DNA of 64,000 bases from an uncultured candidate division Zixibacteria bacterium (GTDB taxonomy: Bacteria; Zixibacteria; MSB-5A5; GN15; PGXB01), in the NCBI GenBank assembly GCA_937925655.1, contig CALAMC010000065.1, forward strand, positions 1-64,000, in the 5' to 3' direction. Positions 57,783-64,000 of the stretch are shown in pieces. Within the stretch, counting starts at the first letter, position 1. Every line of letters starts with the position of its first letter. The position numbers and the translations under genes are program-made. The notes under the pieces are model-generated. The model did no database searches, had not been told where the DNA came from, and was given only the letters and a program-made list of their open reading frames with translations.

Positions 57783-58259
57783 TTATCCCCCCGCCAATTG
57801 TATTGCCCGTTTTACGGCTGAAACGGGGTCATCGAAACGTTCGACTTCATTGGATATATTCCAGTCAGATAATGATACCAGCGGCTTGTTCAGTTTCATG
57901 CAGAAGGCCATTTCCGAAAGAGTTCCAAATTCCCCGGGCAGGGCCACGACGGCATCGGCGGTCTTAATGATAACCACATTGCGGGCTTCGCCGATACCGG
58001 TGGGAATGGCGATATCTATGAATTCATTGGCGTCATCCTTACTATTGCCCGGAAGAATGCCGATGGTTTGTCCGCCCGCAGACCGGGCTCCGCGCGCGGC
58101 GGCGGTCATGACTCCTCCCAGTCCGCCGCAAACCAGAACGGCACCCTCGGTAGCAATGGCACGGCCGACCTGTTCTGCGAGTTTATCCACGTTATGATCG
58201 CAATGACCGGCTCCGATAACCCCGAGATAGAGTCTCCGGCCGGTTTGTTTTTCGGACAT
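57783..58259 (-). CDS. SLOG/LOG-superfamily nucleotide-binding protein (TIGR00725-like)
   Basis: A 158-residue Rossmann-like protein of the LOG/DprA superfamily: Leu-Gly-Val-Ile-Gly-Ala-Gly, Val-Cys-Gly-Gly-Leu-Gly-Gly-Val-Met, and Leu-Pro-Gly-Glu-Phe-Gly-Thr-Leu-Ser-Glu. The Gly-Gly-x-Gly-Gly-x-Met and Pro-Gly-x-x-Gly-Thr motifs bind nucleotide ligands; cytokinin-type phosphoribohydrolases are relatives, but activity is uncertain. GAGG nine bases upstream fixes the ATG at 58259. Operon: this gene-acyP-apt-tRNA-Arg. Confidence 0.88.
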   Translation of the reverse strand: MSEKQTGRRLYLGVIGAGHCDHNVDKLAEQVGRAIATEGAVLVCGGLGGVMTAAARGARSAGGQTIGILPGNSKDDANEFIDIAIPTGIGEARNVVIIKTADAVVALPGEFGTLSEMAFCMKLNKPLVSLSDWNISNEVERFDDPVSAVKRAIQLAGG

Positions 58260-58327
58260 TGGTGCGACCTCGCCTATATGAAACAACCCTCTTTAGCGAG
58301 GGCAAGTCAGTGCAACAGGATAATAAA

Positions 58328-58401
58328 TCGGGGCGACTGGATTTGAACCAGCGACTCCTTAGTCCCGAACCAAGTGCGCTACCAAACTGCGCTACGCCCC
58401 G
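58328..58401 (-). tRNA. tRNA-Pro (CGG)
   Basis: Minus-strand cloverleaf with acceptor CGGGGCG / CGCCCCG, anticodon loop TTCGGGA (anticodon CGG, reading CCG) in a five-pair stem containing one G-T pair, T arm GCTGG-TTCAAAT-CCAGT, discriminator A. CCA is not encoded. Confidence 0.94.
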
Positions 58402-58470
58402 ATTGCAATCCGTCGTATAATATACAAAACCCGCATATAGTCAAGACATTTATATTTTCGAAAGACGGGC

Positions 58471-59220
58471 CTAAAACCTTAATTTGATATTCTGCAATTT
58501 ACCGATCGAGGGCAAATCAGAGAAGTTCATTTTAAGAGGTGAAATCGACACATACCCTTCGGACACGGCTTCGAAATCGGACCCATCGATATCTTCCCAG
58601 GTCGATTCACCGCCGATCCAATAATAGTGCTTTCCGCGGGGGTCGGTATTTTCTATGACAATGTCGCGGTACTCCCGGCGCCCCAGTTTGGTAAAGCGAT
58701 AATTCTTAAATTCCCGGCCCTTCAATTTCGGGAAATTGATATTGAGAAAAGTGCTCGACTTGAGACCGAGCTTTCCGAATTGCCTGACCAGCCGGGCGAT
58801 AAAGCGTGCCGCGGGTTGATATGACGGAAAGTTGGCGGCGTCGGTATTGGAAACGGCAAGCGATGGAATACCCAGATTGGCCCCTTCGATAGCCGCCGCG
58901 ACCGTGCCGGAATAGGTGACATCCTCGCCCATATTGGAGCCATGATTGATTCCCGAAATAACCAGGTCGGGAGCTTTATGTTTTAATATGCCGTGCACCG
59001 CCAACAGGACGCAGTCGGTCGGCGTGCCATCGCAGGCAAAGTGGTTTTTATCGCGCTGGTGTATGCGAAGCGGCCGCTCCAGGGTCAGGGAATGACTCGA
59101 AGCCGACTGCTCGCGATCGGGCGCGAACACCATAACCTCGGCCACCCGCTTGAGCGCCTTTTCCAGTTCGATTAACCCTTCGGCATAGATACCGTCATCG
59201 TTGGTCAGAAGAATCAGCAT
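58471..59220 (-). CDS. surE: 5'/3'-nucleotidase SurE
   Basis: A 249-residue SurE phosphatase. The metal-binding Leu-Thr-Asn-Asp-Asp-Gly-Ile is at residues 5-11; Asp-Arg-Glu-Gln-Ser-Ala-Ser-Ser-His-Ser-Leu-Thr and Ser-Gly-Ile-Asn-His-Gly-Ser-Asn are conserved. It dephosphorylates nucleoside monophosphates in stationary phase and stress. It ends 69 bases before the tRNA-Pro(CGG) gene and starts 16 bases after the glycosyltransferase gene, so it is part of the same unit. Confidence 0.97.
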   Translation of the reverse strand: MLILLTNDDGIYAEGLIELEKALKRVAEVMVFAPDREQSASSHSLTLERPLRIHQRDKNHFACDGTPTDCVLLAVHGILKHKAPDLVISGINHGSNMGEDVTYSGTVAAAIEGANLGIPSLAVSNTDAANFPSYQPAARFIARLVRQFGKLGLKSSTFLNINFPKLKGREFKNYRFTKLGRREYRDIVIENTDPRGKHYYWIGGESTWEDIDGSDFEAVSEGYVSISPLKMNFSDLPSIGKLQNIKLRF

Positions 59221-59236
59221 AGTTGGTCCTCAACGG

Positions 59237-59914
59237 TTACATCCAGATCCTTTTCCAGATGAGTTTGACAAAGCGCAGTGTATCGCGCACGGGATGAACA
59301 TGCGACCCGCCGCCGTCGTACACCAGGGATATCGGGATTTCGGCGATTTTCGCCCCGGCCAACCCGGCCTTGAAAAGCATTTCCGATTCGAAATCAAACC
59401 GGTTCGATTTAATTTTAATATGGTCGGTCAGATCGGTTTTAATCATTCTGTATCCTGACTGCGAATCGCGGATACGGGTTTTACAGAAGTAAGAAACAAT
59501 AATCGAGGTCAGATTATTCGACAGCCAGCGGTGCGGGGGCATGCGGCGAAATTCGAATGGACGCGTTCCCATATAAATGTCGGCAGAACGCCCGGCCTGC
59601 AAAAAGCCAGTTAGCTCTTCGGGAAGGTGCTGTAAATCGGCGTCGAGGGTGATGATATAATCATATCCCCTTTCACGGGCATATTGTATGCCCCGCTTGA
59701 TCGAATAACCTTTACCCCGGTTGGTTTCGTTGGTTATGGCCGGGACATTCATTTTATCGAGCAATTCTCGGGAGTTATCGGTGGAACCGTCGTCGATAAT
59801 TATGAAATCCGCATCCGGGAGACTTTGCCGCAGCCTCGGAACAAGACGGTCAAAATATTTGGCGGCGTTATAGGCCGGGATGATTATCAGTGTTTTGGAA
59901 TTGGCGGGAGTCAT
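59237..59914 (-). CDS. Family 2 glycosyltransferase (DPM/ArnC-like)
   Basis: The 225-residue soluble GT-A enzyme opens with Leu-Ile-Ile-Ile-Pro-Ala-Tyr-Asn-Ala-Ala and has Ile-Asp-Asp-Gly-Ser-Thr-Asp-Asn-Ser and the metal-binding Leu-Asp-Ala-Asp-Leu-Gln-His. That resembles polyprenol-phosphate mannose/glucose synthases lacking the C-terminal membrane helices. The ATG at 59914 is used; the frame runs on into tRNA-Pro, which is not coding. Only 14 bases separate the tRNA 3' end from the ATG, with no Shine-Dalgarno, so its translation may depend on tRNA processing. Confidence 0.9.
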   Translation of the reverse strand: MTPANSKTLIIIPAYNAAKYFDRLVPRLRQSLPDADFIIIDDGSTDNSRELLDKMNVPAITNETNRGKGYSIKRGIQYARERGYDYIITLDADLQHLPEELTGFLQAGRSADIYMGTRPFEFRRMPPHRWLSNNLTSIIVSYFCKTRIRDSQSGYRMIKTDLTDHIKIKSNRFDFESEMLFKAGLAGAKIAEIPISLVYDGGGSHVHPVRDTLRFVKLIWKRIWM

Positions 59915-59928
59915 ATTGGTTAAATATA

Positions 59929-60006
59929 TGGTCGGGGAGAGCAGAGTCGAACTGCCGACCTCTCGCACCCCAAGCGAGTGCGCTAACCAAACTGCGCTAC
60001 TCCCCG
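59929..60006 (-). tRNA. tRNA-Pro (GGG)
   Basis: Minus-strand cloverleaf: acceptor CGGGGAG / CTCCCCG, anticodon loop TTGGGGT (anticodon GGG, reading CCC/CCT), T arm GGCAG-TTCGACT-CTGCT, discriminator A, and an encoded CCA end, unlike the other two tRNAs here. Confidence 0.94.
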
Positions 60007-60019
60007 ACTCTGGTCTAAT

Positions 60020-60397
60020 CTACCCCCCGAAGCCAAAAAGGCAAGGGAAAAGTTTGAGAATGTCCTCGATGTCCTTGCGAATCATGCCCAGGATGGTTTT
60101 AACTTTGGCCTGCTCTTCCCGGCCGACCTTATCCGGGGTTGCCTTAATTTTGCGGAGCCGGTTGCGGGCGCCCTCGATAGTGAAGTTTTCCTTATAAAGC
60201 AATTGTTTGATCTGGTTGACCAGCTCGATGTCGGCTTTCTGGTAGATACGATTGCCACCGCGGTTTTTGCGCGGCTTGAGCATGGGAAACTCTTTTTCCC
60301 AGAAACGCAGGACGTAGGGTTCAAGGCGGGTGATGCGCGCCACTTCGCTTATTGAATAGTACAGTTTTTCTTCTTTTTGAGCTTTAGTTCGCGCCAT
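60020..60397 (-). CDS. MerR-family transcriptional regulator
   Basis: A 125-residue protein with a MerR-type winged helix-turn-helix at about 12-80: Tyr-Tyr-Ser-Ile-Ser-Glu-Val-Ala-Arg-Ile-Thr, Leu-Arg-Phe-Trp-Glu-Lys-Glu-Phe-Pro and Asn-Arg-Ile-Tyr. The C-terminal part is a short helical region without ligand-binding cysteines, as in the single-domain MerR proteins often found beside gpsA/plsY or ihf-like genes. Downstream of gpsA by 22 bases. Confidence 0.9.
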   Translation of the reverse strand: MARTKAQKEEKLYYSISEVARITRLEPYVLRFWEKEFPMLKPRKNRGGNRIYQKADIELVNQIKQLLYKENFTIEGARNRLRKIKATPDKVGREEQAKVKTILGMIRKDIEDILKLFPCLFGFGG

Positions 60398-60419
60398 ATT
60401 TGCCTCGGCATCTATATTG

Positions 60420-61430
60420 TTAGTAAAGAACTTCCTTTTTGAGAGTCCGGCCCATTAGTTCCTCGACGGCGTCGGCCGGATTTTTATCGGTAAAGAGGAC
60501 ATTATATACTTGTTCGGTTATAGGCATTTCGATTTTCTGTCTTTCCGCCAGCATTTTAACCGAACGGCAGGTATCCACGCCTTCGGCCACCATAGTCATG
60601 CTATTTAAAATGCTTTTCAATTTTTCACCCTTGCCGATTCTGAAGCCGACCTGTTGATTGCGACTGTGGCGGGAAATACAGGTGGTCACCAAGTCTCCGA
60701 TGCCCGACAACCCGGCGAAAGTCACGGGGTCGGCTCCGAGACCAACACCCAGACGGCTGATTTCGACCATGCCACGCGTTATGAGAGCGCCCATAGTGTT
60801 ATCGCCCAGACCCAAACCGGTTATAATGCCGGCGGCGATGGCGATAATATTTTTGACCGAACCACCCAGTTCGACACCGATTATATCGGTGCTGGTGTAG
60901 GCCCTGAAGACGTTATTGGAAAAAAGCCCCTGGACGTATCTGGCAAGGTCAATATTGACCGAGGCAACCACGACGCTGGTCGGCATGCTTCGGGCGACTT
61001 CCTCGGCGTGGCTCGGGCCGGACAGAGTGGCAATATTTTTCGGCTCGGCGTGCGTCAGGCATTCTTCGATTATTTCCGACATGCGTTTGAGGGTATTGAT
61101 TTCAATACCCTTGGCGAGGTTGACGAACACTTTCGGTTCGGAGACGACTTCATTCAACTGCCTGCAAACCGAACGAACGGTCTGGGCGGGACTGGCAAAA
61201 ACAATTATCTGGGCGCTGTCTACGGCTCGGGCGATATCATCGGTAATATAAACCGGAGCGGCGATTTTAATTCCGGGCAGTTTCTTTTCAAGTGTTCGGG
61301 TTTTAATCAAGATCTGGTAATCAACCGGATTGAACTCCCAGAGGGCTACAGTATGTCCGTTTGAAGACAGTAAGTTGGCCGCGGCGATGCCCCAGCTACC
61401 GGCTCCGAGGACGGCAATGCGATCAGACAT
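60420..61430 (-). CDS. gpsA: Glycerol-3-phosphate dehydrogenase [NAD(P)+]
   Basis: A 336-residue NAD(P)-dependent enzyme making sn-glycerol 3-phosphate from dihydroxyacetone phosphate for phospholipid synthesis. Rossmann motif Leu-Gly-Ala-Gly-Ser-Trp-Gly at the start; the catalytic Lys lies in Gly-Ser-Val-Lys-Asn-Ile-Ile-Ala-Ile-Ala-Ala-Gly. It overlaps plsY by 8 bases, and the two steps are consecutive in the pathway. Confidence 0.97.
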   Translation of the reverse strand: MSDRIAVLGAGSWGIAAANLLSSNGHTVALWEFNPVDYQILIKTRTLEKKLPGIKIAAPVYITDDIARAVDSAQIIVFASPAQTVRSVCRQLNEVVSEPKVFVNLAKGIEINTLKRMSEIIEECLTHAEPKNIATLSGPSHAEEVARSMPTSVVVASVNIDLARYVQGLFSNNVFRAYTSTDIIGVELGGSVKNIIAIAAGIITGLGLGDNTMGALITRGMVEISRLGVGLGADPVTFAGLSGIGDLVTTCISRHSRNQQVGFRIGKGEKLKSILNSMTMVAEGVDTCRSVKMLAERQKIEMPITEQVYNVLFTDKNPADAVEELMGRTLKKEVLY

Positions 61431-62070
61431 GTGACCCCGCCTCCTTATGTTTGGTGCGAAGGCTGAATCGATTTTCCGAACCGCTTACAAGGCGTTTAAT
61501 ATTCGAGCGGTGGGCTCCAATAATGAGAACCGGGATGATTGCGGCGACGATCAAATAGGACAACGGGACGTTCATAAAATCTGTCAGATATCCGGTCAGA
61601 ACGACGGCGAAGAAAACCAGCGAGGCAATCATCGAGCCGAGCGAGATATATCGGGAAATCAAGACCGTTACAATAAAAGATGCCAGACCGCATAAAGCCG
61701 CCAGCGGCAAAAGCATAATCATTACTCCAAGCGCCGTGTTGACCCCTTTGCCGCCTTTGAATTTTAAAAAGATCGGGAAGATATGGCCGACAACGGCGGC
61801 CAGACCGGTCAAAAGACAGATTATTTCCGGCGCTAATGAACGCCCCCCCAATATGGATGCGGCCAGCACCGCCGCAATACCTTTGCCGACGTCTCCGGCC
61901 ATAACCAAGAGCCCCGGAACAACGCCGAGAGTCCTCATGACATTGGTGGCGCCGATATTGCCGGAACCGTGTTTTCGGATGTCGGCGATGCCATACATTT
62001 TCGGAACCAACAATCCAAAAGGAATCGATCCCAGCAGGTAGCCCAAAAATATTAAAATCAGATCAATCAA
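61423..62070 (-). CDS. plsY: Glycerol-3-phosphate acyltransferase
   Basis: The 215-residue membrane enzyme is PlsY, transferring acyl groups from acyl phosphate to glycerol 3-phosphate. Conserved loops are Gly-Ser-Ile-Pro-Phe-Gly, His-Gly-Ser-Gly-Asn-Ile-Gly-Ala-Thr-Asn and Phe-Lys-Gly-Gly-Lys-Gly-Val-Asn-Thr-Ala. Five membrane segments expected. First gene of plsY-gpsA-MerR-tRNA-Pro-GT2-surE. Confidence 0.97.
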   Translation of the reverse strand: MIDLILIFLGYLLGSIPFGLLVPKMYGIADIRKHGSGNIGATNVMRTLGVVPGLLVMAGDVGKGIAAVLAASILGGRSLAPEIICLLTGLAAVVGHIFPIFLKFKGGKGVNTALGVMIMLLPLAALCGLASFIVTVLISRYISLGSMIASLVFFAVVLTGYLTDFMNVPLSYLIVAAIIPVLIIGAHRSNIKRLVSGSENRFSLRTKHKEAGSHV

Positions 62071-62127
62071 ATGTTCGCCCCATTAAAATCTGCCAAATTT
62101 AATGCGTGAATCAAGCCGCCATTGCCA

Positions 62128-62502
62128 TTATTCATCGATGGCTCTTCTCATTATTTCAAGAAATTCTTTTCCTTTTTCGGAGGTGTAATTCCCTTCTTTC
62201 ATTAAATCCTGCAAACTGGCGGTAATTTCCTGCAATTCATTCTGGTCGATTTTATTTTCCTTGAAGGCTGTCCTGAATTCAACCATCAATGAATCGACGC
62301 CGTCGGCAGTATAGCCTTCGGGCAAATCCTTCTTGATTTCCATCGAAGCGGCTTCGGTCATTTTCTCAAGGCCGAATCCGACAAGTTCATCTTTATAGAT
62401 ATAACAAACGATCATGGTGGCAATCAAAATGACGACCAGGACCCCGACGATAATCAGAGCCACCATACAGCCCCGGGATAATCCTTTGCGTTGTTCCGAC
62501 AT
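62128..62502 (-). CDS. Small membrane-anchored protein of unknown function
   Basis: A 124-residue protein with one hydrophobic helix at about 13-33 after a basic Ser-Glu-Gln-Arg-Lys-Gly-Leu start, then a soluble, highly charged helical domain. No family recognised. GGGGAG five bases before the ATG at 62502 decides the start over one five codons upstream. Lone gene between the rpoA-rplQ terminator and plsY. Confidence 0.65.
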   Translation of the reverse strand: MSEQRKGLSRGCMVALIIVGVLVVILIATMIVCYIYKDELVGFGLEKMTEAASMEIKKDLPEGYTADGVDSLMVEFRTAFKENKIDQNELQEITASLQDLMKEGNYTSEKGKEFLEIMRRAIDE

Positions 62503-62656
62503 AATTCTCCCCTTCAATTTCGGCCCAAGAATGGCCCGTGATATTTGATGAATAAATCCTTAACCGACAATTTATTACCCGGCATATATAATCCGAGGGT
62601 TTAAAGCTTAAAAAGTATATATAATCGCCGGGGCAATGGCAACGCCTTTTTGTAAT

Positions 62657-62687
62657 AAAAAAAGACCGCTTGAAATCGGCGGTCTTT
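62657..62687 (-). terminator. Rho-independent terminator of the rpoA-rplQ operon
   Basis: AAAGACCGC and GCGGTCTTT form a nine-pair stem; on minus TTTTTTTATT follows. Ends the ribosomal protein transcript 24 bases after the rplQ stop. Confidence 0.93.
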
Positions 62688-62710
62688 TATGATCGGCAAA
62701 TATAATCGAA

Positions 62711-63184
62711 TTATTCGGCTTTGGCTTCGGTTTCGGTTTTCTCTTTGTCCTTGGTTTTGGTTTTTGCTCTTGAACCCGCCTTGGCTTTGCGTTTGGAGGC
62801 TTTCTTGGTATCTTCCTCGACTTTCGGTTTTTCAGTCAGAAGTTCCACCATCGTTACCATGGCGGCGTCGCCGCGGCGGAAGCCTACTCGCAAGACACGT
62901 GTATAACCGGAGGGCCGGTCTTTAAACTGGGGAACGATTTCGCCGAACAGCTTTTTGACGACCGCTTTATCCTTGATCGACTCTCCAACATGACGCCGAG
63001 CCGCCAGAGTGTCTTTCTTGGCAATCGTTATAAGACGGTCAACCATGCGCCGAAGTTCCTTGGCCTTGGGCTCGGTGGTTCGGATGGTCCGATGGGCGAA
63101 AAGTGAGGTGGCCATATTGGCCAGCATCGCTTCCCGATGCGGTTTGGTTTTGCCCAATTTTCTGGTTTTTACCTGATGTCGCAT
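62711..63184 (-). CDS. rplQ: 50S ribosomal protein L17
   Basis: The 157-residue protein has the L17 core (about 117 residues: Met-Arg-His-Gln-Val-Lys-Thr-Arg-Lys-Leu-Gly-Lys start, Thr-Ser-Leu-Phe-Ala-His-Arg-Thr-Ile, and Gly-Phe-Arg-Arg-Gly-Asp-Ala-Ala-Met). A Lys/Glu/Ala-rich tail of about 40 residues follows, longer than in E. coli. It lies 14 bases after rpoA, the usual order. Confidence 0.97.
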   Translation of the reverse strand: MRHQVKTRKLGKTKPHREAMLANMATSLFAHRTIRTTEPKAKELRRMVDRLITIAKKDTLAARRHVGESIKDKAVVKKLFGEIVPQFKDRPSGYTRVLRVGFRRGDAAMVTMVELLTEKPKVEEDTKKASKRKAKAGSRAKTKTKDKEKTETEAKAE

Positions 63185-63198
63185 TACAATACCCTATC

Positions 63199-64000
63199 TT
63201 ATTTGGCTTCGGCTGGCTCCAAAAACTTGGAGATATCCATTCCAAAGGATAAATTAAGTTCATCGAGGATGGCGTTCAATTCGTTGAGAGATTTGCGGCC
63301 GAAATTGCGATATTTGAGCATTTCCGACTCCGTCTTGGAAACCAGATCGGCCAGGGTTTGAATGTTGGCCGCGCGCAGGCAATTAGATGAACGAACGGAA
63401 AGCTCCAGTTCATCGACCCGTGTTTTCAAAAGTTGCCGGATGCGGACGGTTTCCTCATCCTCGACCGGTTCATCCTCAACGACGAAATCCTCATCGATAT
63501 TGATAAACAATTGCAAATGGTCTTTAAGCAGTTTGGCGGCGAAAGAAAGGGCGTCTTCCGGCGTAATGGAGCCATCGGTCGTGATTTCCAGAATCAGTTT
63601 GTCATAGTCGGTGCGTTGTCCGACACGCGTATTTTCGACTTCGAAATTGACCTTTATGACCGGTGAAAACAAGGAATCGATAAAGATGGTTCCAACCGGC
63701 GCGTCCGGCCTCTTATTGGCTTCGGCCAGATGGTAGGATTGCCCCGAATCGACGTCGAGTTCGATTTGCAACTCGCGGTCCTCGACCAGTTCGCAGATAT
63801 AAAGATCCGGATTCATGACTTCCACGTCGGCACTGGTGGCGAACATGCCGGCGGTAATTTTGCCTTTCTTATTGGTCGTGAAGACCAGCGTGCGCATTTC
63901 ATCGGCGTGCAACCGCAGGCGCATCTGCTTGATATTAAGAATCAATTGCGTGACGTCTTCATAAAGACCGTCGATGGTCTCGAATTCATGCAAGGCCCCC
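63199..64000 (-). CDS. rpoA: RNA polymerase alpha subunit, partial
   Basis: The 3' 267 codons of rpoA; the 5' end lies beyond the window. The sequence begins in the N-terminal dimerisation domain (Gly-Ala-Leu-His-Glu-Phe ... Glu-Asp-Val-Thr), contains the Gly-Gln-Arg-Thr-Asp-Tyr-Asp-Lys-Leu motif, an acidic linker, and a complete C-terminal domain with Arg-Ser-Ser-Asn-Cys-Leu-Arg-Ala-Ala-Asn and Arg-Asn-Phe-Gly-Arg-Lys-Ser-Leu-Asn-Glu. The frame is open to the right edge. Confidence 0.97.
   Translation of the reverse strand, partial: GALHEFETIDGLYEDVTQLILNIKQMRLRLHADEMRTLVFTTNKKGKITAGMFATSADVEVMNPDLYICELVEDRELQIELDVDSGQSYHLAEANKRPDAPVGTIFIDSLFSPVIKVNFEVENTRVGQRTDYDKLILEITTDGSITPEDALSFAAKLLKDHLQLFINIDEDFVVEDEPVEDEETVRIRQLLKTRVDELELSVRSSNCLRAANIQTLADLVSKTESEMLKYRNFGRKSLNELNAILDELNLSFGMDISKFLEPAEAK

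Noticed and set aside
59915..59968. N-terminal extension of the family 2 glycosyltransferase
   Set aside because: It would be encoded by the tRNA-Pro gene itself.

Overview
The window is 64 kb of a gene-dense bacterial chromosome, with nearly all genes on the minus strand and short or overlapping junctions. The cell was Gram-negative: there are many signal-peptide outer-membrane barrels (PorT-, PorV- and FadL-like), lipoproteins, a heptosyltransferase-type enzyme and UppP. PorV/PorQ-like proteins, PEGA/DUF5683 proteins and TolB-propeller proteins suggest the FCB assemblage. A little-cultured lineage such as candidate phylum Zixibacteria would fit, but this is an inference from family content and not a database result. 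No CRISPR array, transposase, prophage or rRNA operon was seen.

Layout. 1-0.63 kb is non-coding with palindromes. 0.63-7.2 kb (minus) holds ilvE-rpiB-glyA ... dCMP deaminase-nrdR with four inserted genes (glycosyltransferase-like membrane protein, MTH1187-type thiamine-binding protein, CutA, PPC/DUF296). 7.4-9 kb holds a lipoprotein and an isochorismatase-type hydrolase. 9.1-22.3 kb is an acyl-CoA region: thiolase, 3-hydroxyacyl-CoA dehydrogenase and two acyl-CoA dehydrogenases; then a methylcrotonyl-CoA carboxylase set with methylglutaconyl-CoA hydratase; then an archaeal-type HMG-CoA synthase/thiolase/DUF35 trio. 22.5-26.2 kb is a set of small transcription units with a methyltransferase remnant and dispersed hairpin repeats. 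26.3-29.8 kb is a heat-shock group (hsp20, dnaK, J-domain co-chaperone). 30-36.1 kb is a translationally coupled operon encoding a zincin-propeller-barrel protein, a PQQ-propeller lipoprotein and a HEAT-repeat protein. 36.3-39.6 kb holds uppP, a GT9-GmhB fusion and amrS. 40.5-42.2 kb (plus) holds an SNF-type transporter with a 42-aa MetS-like partner. 42.2-50 kb holds an NtrC-type regulator, envelope proteins, a polyprenyl-phosphate sugar transferase behind a sigma-54-like promoter, PorV and an M48 protease. 50-56 kb holds a GH57 enzyme, a TPR protein and FadL/OmpA-like barrels. 56-62.5 kb holds three tRNAs, apt, acyP, surE, GT2, a MerR regulator, gpsA and plsY. The right edge is rpoA (cut by the window) and rplQ.

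How it works together. The acyl-CoA block links leucine/isovaleryl-CoA to HMG-CoA and acetoacetyl-CoA, with no HMG-CoA lyase or reductase in view. The envelope genes describe an active outer membrane with polysaccharide synthesis probably under sigma-54 control. The points most worth follow-up are the HMG-CoA module, the zincin/PQQ/HEAT operon, the sigma-54 promoter with its palindromic operator, and three families of dispersed double-hairpin repeats.
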